Of a stretch of 64,000 nucleotides of DNA, positions 34,803 through 44,237 are shown piece by piece. Source of the stretch: Nocardia sp. CY41 (lineage in GTDB: Bacteria; Actinomycetota; Actinomycetes; Mycobacteriales; Mycobacteriaceae). The position numbers were made by a program, and so were the translations under genes. Where the stretch lies: assembly GCF_009829325.1 (NCBI RefSeq), contig NZ_VUOS01000001.1, forward strand, positions 310,001 through 374,000. The letters are read 5' to 3'. Under the pieces are notes generated by a model, which worked only from the letters and a program-made list of their open reading frames with translations, ran no database searches and had not been told where the DNA came from. Each line of letters starts with the position of its first letter. Position 1 is the first letter of the stretch.

Positions 34803-35923
34803 CCGGCGGCCCGCACTCTCGTGTCGCCGACGGTCACCGTCTCGTAGACGCGCAGGATCTGTTCGGCCACCACCGGCCAGTCGTATTCGCCGACCACCTG
34901 TGTCGCGGTGTGCACCAGAGATTCTCTGCGCACCTCGTCGGTGAGCACGGTGTGCAGCGCGGCCGCCAGGGCCGCCGAATCACCGACCGGCACCAGCATC
35001 CCCGCCGTGCCGTCCCGCAGCACCCGACGGAAGGCGTCGAGTTCGCTGGCCACGACCGCGGTGCCCGCCGCCATCGCCTCGATCAGGATGATGCCGAAAC
35101 TCTCCCCGCCCAGGTTGGGCGCGACATACACGTCGGCGCTCCGCATCGCCGAAGCCTTCTCCTCGTCGGACACCTGGCCGAGGAAGCGCAGGCGCCCGGA
35201 CAGCTCGCCCGCTTCGCGGCGCAGCCGGTCCTCGTCACCGCGGCCCACGATCAGGATCTCGACCTCGGGATGCCTGCGCACCAGTTCGGGCAGCGCGCCG
35301 AGCAGCACGTCCATGCCCTTGCGCGGCTCGTCGTAGCGTCCCAGGAATAGCACCGTCCCGCCGGTGCGCGGATAGCCGGGCAGCATCGGCGCGCGGGCGA
35401 ACGCCGGGACGTCGACGCCGTTGGGAATCTCCACCGCGTCCGAGCCCAGCGCCTCGACCTGCCAGCGGCGCGCCAGCTCGGACACCGCGATGCGGCCGGC
35501 GATCTTCTCGTGATACGGCCGCAGCACGCCCTGGAAAGTGCTCAGCACCAAGGATTTCGTCGTCGAGGTGTGGAACGTCGCGACGATCGGGCCCTCGGCG
35601 ATCTTCAGCGCGAGCATGGACAGACTCGGCGCGTTCGGTTCGTGGATGTGCAGCACGTCGAAGTCGTTGCCGTCGATCCAGCGGCGGATCCGAGCATAGG
35701 CCATGGGCCCGAACGACAACCGGGCCACCGACCCGTTGTAGGGGATCGCCACCGCGCGGCCCGCCGACACCACGAATTCCGGCAGCGGCGTGCCCTCGGA
35801 GGCGGGGGCCAGGACGCTCACTTTGTGCCCGCGTTCGAGGAATACCCGCGCAAGCTCGACCACATGCGCCTGCACCCCGCCGGGGACGTCGAACGAATAG
35901 GGGCAGACCATGCCGATCTTCAT
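34799..35923 (-). CDS. pimA: Phosphatidyl-myo-inositol mannosyltransferase PimA
   Basis: PimA adds the first mannose from GDP-mannose to phosphatidylinositol on the inner face of the membrane, starting PIM, LM and LAM synthesis. The 374-residue GT4-family protein shows MKIGMVCPYSFDVPGGVQAH, HIHEPNAPSLSML, the basic amphipathic region, and the sugar-nucleotide site GGESFGIILIEAMAAGTAVV. The ATG at 35923 overlaps the upstream acyltransferase stop (ATGA), and its own stop overlaps the NUDIX start. Confidence 0.96.
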   Translation of the reverse strand: MKIGMVCPYSFDVPGGVQAHVVELARVFLERGHKVSVLAPASEGTPLPEFVVSAGRAVAIPYNGSVARLSFGPMAYARIRRWIDGNDFDVLHIHEPNAPSLSMLALKIAEGPIVATFHTSTTKSLVLSTFQGVLRPYHEKIAGRIAVSELARRWQVEALGSDAVEIPNGVDVPAFARAPMLPGYPRTGGTVLFLGRYDEPRKGMDVLLGALPELVRRHPEVEILIVGRGDEDRLRREAGELSGRLRFLGQVSDEEKASAMRSADVYVAPNLGGESFGIILIEAMAAGTAVVASELDAFRRVLRDGTAGMLVPVGDSAALAAALHTVLTDEVRRESLVHTATQVVGEYDWPVVAEQILRVYETVTVGDTRVRAAG

Positions 35924-36888
35924 GGCGATTCGTCCCCCTGCTCGGCCTTGATGCTCGCCTGGGCGGTGGCGATCCTGGCACGGCGCTGGGGCGACAGATC
36001 GCTTTCCCACAATGGTTGCAGCATGTGCCAATCCGCGGGATGCTCGGCGATATTCGCCGCGAAAAGATCCGCCAACGCCTGGGTAGCCGCCGCTACCCCA
36101 CCGGAAACATCCACCGGCGCTTCGACTTTCAGCCCCCAGTCCTCATGGCCGTCGGCGTCCACCTCGAACCAGGCGTGCACCGGCAGCAACGCGGCACCGG
36201 TCTCGATGGCCAGTCTTGCCGCGCCTGCCGGCATCCAGGTGCGCTCACCGAAGAACTCGACGGGGACGCCTTTGCCGGTGAGGTCGCGTTCGCCCATCAA
36301 GCACACGATCTTGTTCTGCCGCAGGCGCGCCGCCAACTGTCCGAACGGCGGTTGCTCACCGCCGGTCAGTGGGAACACCTCGAAGCCGAGGCTCTCCCGA
36401 TAGGCGACGAACCGCTCGAACAGCGATTCCGGCTTCAGCCGCTCGGCCACGGTGGTGAGGCCGCCGTAGTGCTGCACCAGCCAGACGCCCGCCATGTCCC
36501 AGTTACCGGAGTGCGGGAGTACGAAGACCACGCCCCGGCCCTCGGCGAGCGCGGCATCCAGATGCTCCAGCCCGTCGACGTAATAGTCGATCGCGGCATG
36601 GTCCATGGTGGGCAGCCGGAACGCCTCCCGCCAGTATCGGGCGTACGACCGCACGCTGGCGCCGATCAGCTCGTCCGGCACGTCCGCCGGAAGCACGCCG
36701 AGCACACGGGCCAGATTGCGCCGCAATTGATTCGGCGCGCCGCCCGCGTGGAATTCCCGGTTGGCCCGCCGGGCGACACGGTCGGCGCCCCATTCGAACA
36801 GTCGCCGGGCCGTCGGCTCCGGCAGCGCGCGCACCAGCCGCCATCCCGCCGCGTAACCGGCGGCGCCGATCTGCTCCCCGATAGTCAT
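35920..36888 (-). CDS. patA: Phosphatidylinositol mannoside acyltransferase (LpxL/HtrB type)
   Basis: It acylates the first mannose of PIM. The 322-residue protein has the HxxxxD acyltransferase motif in VFVLPHSGNWDMAGVWLVQH at about 123, and the second motif region CLMGERDLTGKGVPVEFFGE. The ATG at 36888 has gggag five bases upstream; a GTG two codons earlier is possible. It lies between pgsA and pimA as Rv2611c does in M. tuberculosis, which makes the PatA assignment strong. Confidence 0.92.
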   Translation of the reverse strand: MTIGEQIGAAGYAAGWRLVRALPEPTARRLFEWGADRVARRANREFHAGGAPNQLRRNLARVLGVLPADVPDELIGASVRSYARYWREAFRLPTMDHAAIDYYVDGLEHLDAALAEGRGVVFVLPHSGNWDMAGVWLVQHYGGLTTVAERLKPESLFERFVAYRESLGFEVFPLTGGEQPPFGQLAARLRQNKIVCLMGERDLTGKGVPVEFFGERTWMPAGAARLAIETGAALLPVHAWFEVDADGHEDWGLKVEAPVDVSGGVAAATQALADLFAANIAEHPADWHMLQPLWESDLSPQRRARIATAQASIKAEQGDESP

Positions 36889-36976
36889 TCGCACTCCCGC
36901 GCCGCGAATCCGCAATCCGTCGTCCCGACTGTCCGGACGCCACCGTGCATCGGTCGGCGTCCGGTCCCGGGTGAGA

Positions 36977-37672
36977 TCACGACGGAAGTCCTGTGGTGCC
37001 CGCTGTTCCGGCGCTCGGGCTCTGCGGGCGGCCGGCCGGGATCACGGTCCGCGCCCCCGGTGAGTTGCGCACGGCCAGCACCCGCTGACCGACTGTGACG
37101 ATACTGAGCACCGCGAGGATCCACATGGCGACGTGCACGGCGTAGGTGAGCCACTCGATGCCCCAGTAACCGCCGATCCCGGTGAAACCGGCGCCCACCA
37201 GCACGATGATCAGCCGGTCCGGCCGCTCGATGAGGCCGCCGTCCGCGGACAGCCCACTGGCCTCGGCGCGCGCCTTGGCATAGGAGATCACCTGCGAGGT
37301 CACCAGGACGACGAGCGTCGCGGCGAACAGCGGCTTGTGCTGCTCGTGGAAGACCGCCCACCAGGCCAGCCCGGCGAAGATGGCGCCGTCGGCGAGCCGG
37401 TCGCAGGTAGCGTCCAGCACCGCGCCGTATTTCGTGCCGCCGCCGCGCGCTCTGGCCATGGCTCCGTCCAGCATGTCGAACATGACGAACAACCAGATCA
37501 CCATGGTTCCCCAGAACAGGTGTCCGGTCGGAAAGAGCGTGACCGCCGCGACGATGGAGGCGGTCGTGCCGATCAGCGTCATGGCGTCGGGGGTGAGTCC
37601 CGTGCCGACCAGCGCCCGGCCCAGCGGAGCCGTCGCCTTGGCGAACGTCTCGCGGCCGAAGAAGCTCAGCAC
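36977..37672 (-). CDS. pgsA: Phosphatidylinositol phosphate synthase (PgsA1)
   Basis: It joins CDP-diacylglycerol and myo-inositol 3-phosphate to give phosphatidylinositol phosphate. The 231-residue membrane protein has the CDP-alcohol phosphotransferase motif across DMLDGAMARARGGGTKYGAV-LDATCDRLAD (four Asp), and about six hydrophobic segments. The GTG at 37672 has ggag upstream. It supplies the lipid used by PimA and PatA, the next genes in the operon. Confidence 0.95.
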   Translation of the reverse strand: MLSFFGRETFAKATAPLGRALVGTGLTPDAMTLIGTTASIVAAVTLFPTGHLFWGTMVIWLFVMFDMLDGAMARARGGGTKYGAVLDATCDRLADGAIFAGLAWWAVFHEQHKPLFAATLVVLVTSQVISYAKARAEASGLSADGGLIERPDRLIIVLVGAGFTGIGGYWGIEWLTYAVHVAMWILAVLSIVTVGQRVLAVRNSPGARTVIPAGRPQSPSAGTAGTTGLPS

Positions 37673-37695
37673 GGCCGCTCCGCCCGGTCGCTCAT

Positions 37696-38295
37696 CTACG
37701 TCTCCTTCCAGGCCGCCGACAGCAGCGCCCTGGTCTCCCGCAGCAGTTGCGGCATGACTTTGGCCCCGCCGATGACGGTGATGAAGTTCGCGTCGCCACC
37801 CCAGCGCGGCACGATGTGCTGGTGCAGGTGGTCGGCCAGCGACCCACCGGCGACGCCGCCGAGATTCAGCCCGACGTTGAAGCCGTGCGGCCGGGACACC
37901 TTCTTCATCACCCGGATCGCCTGCTGGGTGAAGGTCATCAGCTCGGCGCTCTCCGCCTCGGTGAGGTCCTCCAGGTTCGCCACCTTGCGGTAGGGCACCA
38001 CCATCATGTGCCCCGGGTTGTACGGGTACAGGTTGAGCACGGCGTACACCAGCTCGCCCCGGGCGACGACCAGACCGTCCTCATCCGACATCTTCGGGAT
38101 GTCGGTGAAGGGGTGTCCGGTCGAATCCTTGGCGGTGGTGGCGGCCTCCGCGATGTAGGACATCCGGTACGGCGTCCACAGGCGCAGCAACCGATCCGGT
38201 TCGCCTGCGCCGGCGTCCACGATGCTGCCCGGCTCGGCCGAGGCAGCGGTGCCGTCCAGATCCGCGAGCCCGTCCGGCACCGTACGCTCGCTCAT
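37696..38295 (-). CDS. HIT-domain protein, likely AP4A phosphorylase (Rv2613c-like)
   Basis: The 199-residue protein has the histidine triad HLHQHIVPR near the C-terminus, with [15 protein letters not shown] and [20 protein letters not shown] upstream. Rv2613c in the same operon position in M. tuberculosis is a diadenosine tetraphosphate phosphorylase, so the same activity is likely. The ATG at 38295 overlaps the thrS stop (ATGA), indicating coupled translation. Confidence 0.88.
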   Translation of the reverse strand: MSERTVPDGLADLDGTAASAEPGSIVDAGAGEPDRLLRLWTPYRMSYIAEAATTAKDSTGHPFTDIPKMSDEDGLVVARGELVYAVLNLYPYNPGHMMVVPYRKVANLEDLTEAESAELMTFTQQAIRVMKKVSRPHGFNVGLNLGGVAGGSLADHLHQHIVPRWGGDANFITVIGGAKVMPQLLRETRALLSAAWKET

Positions 38296-40355
38296 GCCCC
38301 ACCCTTGTTCGCCGGTTGGATCTGGAAACCCTCGGCCGTCGGCGACGCGTTCTCCCGATGGGCGATCCACGCGACGATCGTGGCCACCGCGTCGTCGACC
38401 GGCACGCCGTTGACCTGGGTGCCGTCGCGGAAGCGGAAGCTCACGGCGTTCGCGTTCACGTCGCGCTCACCGGCGAGCAGCATGAACGGCACCTTTTGGG
38501 CGGTGTTGTTGAAGATCTTCTTCTGCATCCGGTCGTCGCTGCGATCCACTTGCGCGCGCACGCCCTCGACCTGCAACCGCTCGATCACCCGGTCCAGGTG
38601 CGCCGCGAAAGCTTCCGCGACCGGGATGCCCACGACCTGCACCGGCGACAGCCACGCCGGGAACGCGCCCGCGTAGTGCTCGGTGAGCACACCGAAGAAG
38701 CGCTCGATCGAGCCGAACAGCGCGCGGTGGATCATGACCGGCCGCTGCTTGGTGCCGTCGGAGGCGGTGTACTCCAGATCGAAACGCTCGGGCAGGTTGA
38801 AGTCCAGCTGGATGGTCGACATCTGCCAGGTGCGGCCGAGCGCGTCCTTGGCCTGCACGGAGATCTTCGGGCCGTAGAAGGCGGCGCCACCTGGATCGGG
38901 CACCAGTTCCAGACCGGAGGCCGAGGCGACCTTCGACAGGGTCTCGGTGGCCTCCTCCCAGATCTCGTCGGAACCGACGAACTTCTTCGGGTCCTTGGTG
39001 GACAGCTCGAGGTAGAAGTCGTCGAGGCCGTAATCCTTCAGCAGATCCAGCACGAACCGCAGCGTGTCGGTCAGTTCGCTGTGCATCTGCTCTTTGGTGC
39101 AGTAGATGTGCGCGTCGTCCTGCGTCATGCCGCGCACCCGGGTCAGGCCGTGCACCACGCCGGACTTCTCGTACCGATAGACCGAGCCGAACTCGAACAG
39201 CCGCAGCGGCAGCTCCCGGTACGACCGGCCGCGGGCACGGAAGATCAGGTTGTGCATCGGGCAGTTCATCGGCTTGACGTAGTAGTCCTGGCCGGGCTTG
39301 CGGACGGTGCCGTCCTCGTTGAGTTCGGCGTCCAGGTGCATCGCCGGGAACATGCCGTCGCGGTACCAGTCCAGGTGGCCGGAGACCTCGAACAGATGTC
39401 CCTTGGTGATGTGCGGGGTGTTGACGAACTCGTAGCCCGCCGCGACGTGCCTGCGGCGCGAGTACTCCTCGAGTTCCTTGCGGATGATGCCGCCCTTGGG
39501 GTGGAACACCGGCAGGCCGGAACCGAGTTCGTCGGGGAAGCTGAACAAGTCCAGTTCCAGGCCGAGCTTGCGGTGGTCGCGGCGCTCGGCTTCGGCGAGC
39601 AGGTGCAGGTGCTCGTCGAGCGCCTCCTGCGATTCCCACGCGGTGCCGTAGACGCGCTGCAGGTCCTCGCGGCTCTGGTCACCACGCCAGTAGGCCGCCG
39701 AGCTGCGGGTCAGTTTGAAGGCCGGGATGAACTTGGTGGTCGGGATGTGCGGGCCGCGGCACAGATCGCCCCAGATCTTCTCGCCGGTGCGCGGATCCAG
39801 GTTGTCGTAGATGGTCAGCTCTTTGCCGCCGACCTCCATGACCTCCGGGTCGTCGATGCCGGACTTGTCGCTGATCAGCTCCAGTTTGAACGGCTCCCCG
39901 GCCAGCTCGGCCCTGGCCTCGTCGACCTCGACCACCCGGCGGGAGAACCGCTGCGCGCCTTTGACGATCTTCTTCATCCGGGATTCCAGCTTGGCCAGAT
40001 CCTCCGGGGTGAACGGCCGCTCGACGCGGAAGTCGTAGTAGAACCCGTCCTTGATGTACGGGCCGATGCCCAGCTTCGCACCGGGGAACTCCTGCTGCAC
40101 CGCCTGGGCGAGGACGTGTGCGGCGGAGTGCCGGATCACGTTGCGGCCGTCGGGGGTGTTCGCCGCCACCGGCTCCACGTCGACGTCCGCGTCCGGGGTC
40201 CAGGACAGGTCCTTGAGTTCACCGTCCACCCGGACGACGACGACGGTGTCGGGCCCCTTCGTCGGCAGTCCCGCCTCACGCACCGCGGCGCCCGCCGTCG
40301 TCCCGGCCGGCACCCGGACGAGGGCGACTGGGCTGATGGCGGCTGAGGTGGTCAC
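38292..40355 (-). CDS. thrS: Threonyl-tRNA synthetase
   Basis: It charges tRNA-Thr. The 687-residue protein has the N-terminal TGS and editing domains ([16 protein letters not shown], the class AlaX-like HxxxH), the catalytic core with [20 protein letters not shown] (zinc Cys and motif 2 region) and a C-terminal anticodon domain ([20 protein letters not shown]). The start is the GTG at 40355, with aaggagag upstream. It heads the operon that continues into PIM synthesis. I see no T-box in the 244 bases upstream. Confidence 0.96.
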   Translation of the reverse strand: MTTSAAISPVALVRVPAGTTAGAAVREAGLPTKGPDTVVVVRVDGELKDLSWTPDADVDVEPVAANTPDGRNVIRHSAAHVLAQAVQQEFPGAKLGIGPYIKDGFYYDFRVERPFTPEDLAKLESRMKKIVKGAQRFSRRVVEVDEARAELAGEPFKLELISDKSGIDDPEVMEVGGKELTIYDNLDPRTGEKIWGDLCRGPHIPTTKFIPAFKLTRSSAAYWRGDQSREDLQRVYGTAWESQEALDEHLHLLAEAERRDHRKLGLELDLFSFPDELGSGLPVFHPKGGIIRKELEEYSRRRHVAAGYEFVNTPHITKGHLFEVSGHLDWYRDGMFPAMHLDAELNEDGTVRKPGQDYYVKPMNCPMHNLIFRARGRSYRELPLRLFEFGSVYRYEKSGVVHGLTRVRGMTQDDAHIYCTKEQMHSELTDTLRFVLDLLKDYGLDDFYLELSTKDPKKFVGSDEIWEEATETLSKVASASGLELVPDPGGAAFYGPKISVQAKDALGRTWQMSTIQLDFNLPERFDLEYTASDGTKQRPVMIHRALFGSIERFFGVLTEHYAGAFPAWLSPVQVVGIPVAEAFAAHLDRVIERLQVEGVRAQVDRSDDRMQKKIFNNTAQKVPFMLLAGERDVNANAVSFRFRDGTQVNGVPVDDAVATIVAWIAHRENASPTAEGFQIQPANKGGA

Positions 40356-40599
40356 GGCTGCGCTCTCCTTGGCGTTCTCGGGTGCGGGCTGGGTCCCGCT
40401 CGATGGTGGCCGATCGCATGTTCGTCCGGCGCGACCATGCTACTGTCCCGCCGCGCCGACCCGTCCCGCCGGGTTTTCGGCCGTACGAGTCGGGTGGCGT
40501 GAGATTTGCGTTCGAGTCCCCGCCGGGTGGTCCGGCGCTGCGGGCGTACCTGGCGAGTCACGGGCGCGGCGGGAAAGTCGGCTGTCACCCGGCCGGTCG

Positions 40600-41241
40600 T
40601 CAGTTCTCGGCGGCCAGGCCCGCGAGCAGGGCGATTCGTTCGGCGGCGGGGCGTTTCGGACAGCTGGTGCACATCTCGCAGCCCGGAACTTCGAACACCA
40701 GACAGCAGGAGATGCGCCGCACGAATGTGCGTCCGCCGATCTCGACGAAGCGCGGAATCGGTAGTTTGCCGCCGATCTCGGCGGCCAGCCGTGCACCCGC
40801 GTCGGCGGACCCCGCGTCGAGCGCGCGGTTGCCGATCGCGTCGGCGACGATCGCCCACAAGGCGGGCACACCGGCACCCGACACTCGGGCGATTGGTGGT
40901 ATGACGGTCGCGAGCGTCTCGTGCAGGGCCGCCGCACCACCGCCCTGGTGACCGCCCTCTGGGATGCGCACGCGCTCGATGCCGCCGTCGGGGCGAACTT
41001 CGCAGTCCAGGCGCTCCAGCGCGGCTTCGGGGGCGGCCTCGTCGCGCGCGTACGCCCGCGCGATCTGCTCCACCAGAGCGGAGGCGACCATGCACCACCA
41101 CAGCGTGCCCGCGATGCGCGGCGATGTGGTGCCCCAGGAACGGCCCATCTCACCGATACGCGCGGCCAGCCATTCCGGTTGGGTGAGCATGCGCCCCGCA
41201 ACGGTGGTCACCGTTGCAGGGGGCTGCGCAGCCATTCCCAT
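40600..41241 (-). CDS. FhuF-like (2Fe-2S) iron-siderophore reductase family protein
   Basis: The 213-residue protein has the FhuF C-terminal cluster motif CC-x10-C-x2-C in ISCCLVFEVPGCEMCTSCPK. The rest is a helical domain (IAGTLWWCMVASALVEQIAR) as in FhuF. The family reduces ferric siderophores in the cytoplasm. Start uncertain: the ATG at 41241 has ggag four bases upstream and gives a 34-base overlap with the gene before it; a GTG at 41211 would give a GTGA overlap. Confidence 0.75.
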   Translation of the reverse strand: MGMAAQPPATVTTVAGRMLTQPEWLAARIGEMGRSWGTTSPRIAGTLWWCMVASALVEQIARAYARDEAAPEAALERLDCEVRPDGGIERVRIPEGGHQGGGAAALHETLATVIPPIARVSGAGVPALWAIVADAIGNRALDAGSADAGARLAAEIGGKLPIPRFVEIGGRTFVRRISCCLVFEVPGCEMCTSCPKRPAAERIALLAGLAAEN

Positions 41242-41639
41242 TCGACTCCGATCCAACTACCCACGAGCCCGAAGGTTCCCAATATCCACAGTGTCGCCAC
41301 GACCAGCGCGGCGGTGCCCACAGCACCGGCCACCTGCACGGCTCGGCCCTGCCGGGAGTACCAGTCCATCAATTGCCGGTACCGGTCCCGCAGCCAGCCC
41401 AACGCCTTACGCGCCCAAGCGAATTCCGTGGCGAGGATGCCGAGCCCGGCGAACACGATCGCCCAGCCGGGACCGGGATAGGGGATCGCGAGCACCCCGA
41501 CCGCGAGCACGGCCACACCGACGACGGCGACCATGATCCGGTAGCCGAGGTACAGCGTAGGTCGTCGCTCGAGCCCGGCTCGGAAGGCGCGCCAGCGGGT
41601 CGGGCGATCGTCCGAGCTCGTTTCCAGGTCTGCGGTCAC
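41208..41639 (-). CDS. PGPGW-motif membrane protein (TIGR02611-like)
   Basis: The 143-residue protein has the family hallmark IPYPGPGWAIVFAGLGILAT after a first membrane helix (IMVAVVGVAVLAVGVLAI), and another helix pair near the C-terminus (VAGAVGTAALVVATLWILGT). The start is the GTG at 41639, with gggga upstream. Function unknown; overlaps the FhuF-like gene and may be co-translated with it. Confidence 0.82.
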   Translation of the reverse strand: MTADLETSSDDRPTRWRAFRAGLERRPTLYLGYRIMVAVVGVAVLAVGVLAIPYPGPGWAIVFAGLGILATEFAWARKALGWLRDRYRQLMDWYSRQGRAVQVAGAVGTAALVVATLWILGTFGLVGSWIGVEWEWLRSPLQR

Positions 41640-41690
41640 GTTCCCCAGGGTACGAGCAGTCCGGCATACCCGACCGCCTCCGGATACGGC

Positions 41691-41723
41691 GATCCCGCCC
41701 GGGCACGTCGCCCGGGCGGGATC
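41691..41723 (-). terminator. 14-bp hairpin terminator downstream of the first SulP-carbonic anhydrase gene
   Basis: Perfect arms gatcccgcccgggc (41691-41704) and gcccgggcgggatc (41710-41723) with a 5-base loop. It begins 17 bases after the stop of the SulP fusion gene on the minus strand and separates it from the PGPGW gene. No T-run follows. Confidence 0.7.
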
Positions 41724-41739
41724 ACTCGTCCGGCCGAGA

Positions 41740-43989
41740 TCACACGAGCTCGGCAGCGGGCTGATGGCCCGCATCATCGATGTGCGCGATCCCGTTCTCG
41801 GTCACCTCGACCACCCGGGCACTGGCGATGTCGAAGAACAGGCCCGACACCGTCACGCCGCGCTCGGCCACCGCCTTGCGCACCGCCGGATGCCGGTGCA
41901 ATACCTCCAGCTGCACCGCCACGTTCACCATGGCCAGCTGATCGACCTCGCCGAAACCGGCTTCCCGCGCGGCGGCCGCGACCGGATGGCCCGTGCGGAA
42001 TCGCTCCAGGCTCGGTCGCGCATGCGCGAGCCAGGGGTCCACACCGGGCACCTCGGCGCCGGTGTGCAGCGCCTTCATCGCACCGCAGGAGGAATGCCCG
42101 CAGACGACGATGGAGCGGACGTTCAGCTGTTCGAGCGCGAACACCAGTGCGGCCTCCACCGACGCGTCGCCCTCGGCGGGGGCCAGATTGCCCACGTTGC
42201 GGACGGTGAACAGGTCGCCGGGTCCGCTGTTGGTGATGATGTTCGGCACGATCCGCGAGTCCGAGCAGGTCAGGAAGAACGAATCCGGGTCCTGCTGGTC
42301 GCGCAGCTCGTCCAGGTGCGGCCGGACGACGTGCGCGTGGCTGCGGTGGTAGGCCGCGACGCCCGCCGCGACCGGGTTGGCGGGCCGATCGTCGCGGCGC
42401 CAGGGGCCGAGGATCTCGTCCCAGACCGAGCGCGCGAAGCTGCGCGCGGGCGGCTGCGCCCCGGCGTTGGCCATCCTGGCCCCACCGATCTCCACGAAAT
42501 CGACGCTGCCTCCGTTGTTCACCTGCTGGCGGGCGAATTCCTCGATGGCCTCGAACGCCGCGTGATCCAGGTAGTCGACCGTCATCTCCACCGTGACGTC
42601 GGCTCCCGGGGGGATCATGGCGAACTGCGCCGACAGCTTCGGCAGTGCGAGGAAGGTGGCCGAGCCGTCGATGGTGACCAGCCAGCGCTGGGTACCGGGA
42701 ATCTGTTCGGCCTTGACCGCCACGCGGACCACCCGCCACAGCAGCAAGCCGAAGGCCAGGCCCAGACCGATCAGCACGCCCTCGAGCAGGTTCAAGAACA
42801 CCACACCGAGCACCGTCACGGCGTAGACCAGCAAGTCGCCGGTGCGCCGGGCCAGTTTGATGTGGGCCAGTTTGACCAGCTGCGTGCCGATCACGATGAG
42901 CAGACCGGCCAGCGCGGCCTTCGGAATCTGCTCCACCACGGAGACCAGCGCCACGGAGAACACGAGCACCCAGACGCCGTGCAACACCGCGGAGGCGCGG
43001 CTGTGCGCACCCGCCTGCACGTTGGTGGCGCTGCGCACGATGACGCCGGTGACCGGCAGGCCGCCGAGCAGGCCGGACAGCACGTTCGCCGAGCCCTGGC
43101 CGATCAGCTCGCGGTCGAAGTCGGTCCGCTTGCGCGAGTGCATCTTGTCCACGGCCACCGCGGACAGCAGGCTCTCCACGCTGGCGATGAGCGCGATGGT
43201 GAGGATGGCCAGGACCAGGCCCGACCAGTCGCCGCGCGGCAGGGCGGGCAGGCCGATGGCGTCGAACAGCGAGCCGTTGAGCACGATGCGCTCGGCATCG
43301 AGCGGCAGCACCAGCGACAACGCCGTGCCGACGAGTACCGCGACCAGCGGGCCGGGCACGGCGCGTACTCGGGCGGGCAGGTACTTCCAGCCGACCATGA
43401 TCGCGATCACCACCGCGCCGATCAGTGCGCCGCCCCCGTGCAGGGACAGCAGCTGACCGGGCAGTTGCACGATGTTGCGCCAGGCCGAGCTGTGCGAGGA
43501 ACCGCCGAGCAGCACATGGATCTGCTGCAGCGCGATCGTGATGCCGATACCGGCCAGCATCGCGTGCACCACCACGGGCGCCACGGCGAGCGCCGCCCTG
43601 GCCACCCGGCTGAGCCCGAGCAGAATCTGCAGGACACCGGCCGCGAAAACAATGAAACAGGTCGTGCGCCAGCCGAATTGGTTGATCGTCTCGGCGACGA
43701 CCACGGTGAGGCCCGCGGCAGGGCCGCTCACCTGGAGGACCGACCCGCCGAGCGTGCCGACGACGATGCCGCCGATCACGGCGGCGATGAGCCCGGCGGC
43801 GACGGGGGCTCCGGACGCGATCGCGATGCCTAGCGAAAGCGGCAGCGCGACAAGGAAAACCACGATCGAGGACGGCAGGTCGTGGCGGAGGATATCGGAG
43901 AAGCGATCGGACAATGGTCCGGAACTGCGGCCCGAGCCCATGGGTGCGGGCATTGACGGTGGCGGGGCTAAATCGTGATCGATAGCCAT
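41740..43989 (-). CDS. SulP-family anion transporter fused to STAS and beta-carbonic anhydrase (copy 1)
   Basis: The 749-residue fusion has a SulP transport region (about 35-430; VVFLVALPLSLGIAIASGAP, GGSVLQVSGPAAGLTVVVAE) with ten or more hydrophobic segments, and a STAS-like domain (about 460-545; DVTVEMTVDYLDHAAFEAIE). It ends in a beta-carbonic anhydrase (about 575-735) with zinc ligands Cys in TCSDSR and His and Cys in CGHSSCGAM. It probably takes up bicarbonate and interconverts it with CO2. ATG at 43989 with aaggag upstream. It resembles Rv3273 of M. tuberculosis. A second copy lies directly upstream. Confidence 0.93.
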   Translation of the reverse strand: MAIDHDLAPPPSMPAPMGSGRSSGPLSDRFSDILRHDLPSSIVVFLVALPLSLGIAIASGAPVAAGLIAAVIGGIVVGTLGGSVLQVSGPAAGLTVVVAETINQFGWRTTCFIVFAAGVLQILLGLSRVARAALAVAPVVVHAMLAGIGITIALQQIHVLLGGSSHSSAWRNIVQLPGQLLSLHGGGALIGAVVIAIMVGWKYLPARVRAVPGPLVAVLVGTALSLVLPLDAERIVLNGSLFDAIGLPALPRGDWSGLVLAILTIALIASVESLLSAVAVDKMHSRKRTDFDRELIGQGSANVLSGLLGGLPVTGVIVRSATNVQAGAHSRASAVLHGVWVLVFSVALVSVVEQIPKAALAGLLIVIGTQLVKLAHIKLARRTGDLLVYAVTVLGVVFLNLLEGVLIGLGLAFGLLLWRVVRVAVKAEQIPGTQRWLVTIDGSATFLALPKLSAQFAMIPPGADVTVEMTVDYLDHAAFEAIEEFARQQVNNGGSVDFVEIGGARMANAGAQPPARSFARSVWDEILGPWRRDDRPANPVAAGVAAYHRSHAHVVRPHLDELRDQQDPDSFFLTCSDSRIVPNIITNSGPGDLFTVRNVGNLAPAEGDASVEAALVFALEQLNVRSIVVCGHSSCGAMKALHTGAEVPGVDPWLAHARPSLERFRTGHPVAAAAREAGFGEVDQLAMVNVAVQLEVLHRHPAVRKAVAERGVTVSGLFFDIASARVVEVTENGIAHIDDAGHQPAAELV

Positions 43990-44136
43990 GACTCTCCTTC
44001 GCCGACTCGGCTGATTCGCCGAGGTCGGTTGACGATCAACATGTCCAGCAGGGCACAAGACCGCGAACCGGCATCTCGCGGTGAAGCAGTCCCGACACAG
44101 CGATGAGTCGAGATGTAAACGAGTACAAGTGTATTG

Positions 44137-44154
44137 GTAAAGACTTAGCAAAGC
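44137..44154. promoter_or_regulatory. Conserved 18-base element upstream of SulP-carbonic anhydrase copy 1
   Basis: The sequence gtaaagacttagcaaagc lies 148-165 bases upstream of the copy 1 start codon. The same element, with one base changed, precedes copy 2 at 46594-46611 at a similar distance. It contains the small symmetric core aagactt. Conservation in non-coding DNA suggests a promoter or regulator site. Confidence 0.55.
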
Positions 44155-44209
44155 CTGAGAACTTCGCCGATTGTGTGGCATTCCCCACTGTTCCGTCGTC
44201 GTCATCACC

Positions 44210-44237
44210 GTGACCTACTGCACAATTCCCAGGTCAC
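44210..44237 (-). terminator. Weak hairpin at the stop codon of SulP-carbonic anhydrase copy 2
   Basis: Arms gtgacct (44210-44216) and aggtcac (44231-44237) with a 14-base loop; the upstream arm on the minus strand includes the stop codon of copy 2. It may slow or end transcription, but the stem is short. Confidence 0.3.

Noticed and set aside
40356..40599. Possible T-box leader upstream of thrS
   Set aside because: I found neither the conserved T-box sequence nor a specifier-loop-like structure.
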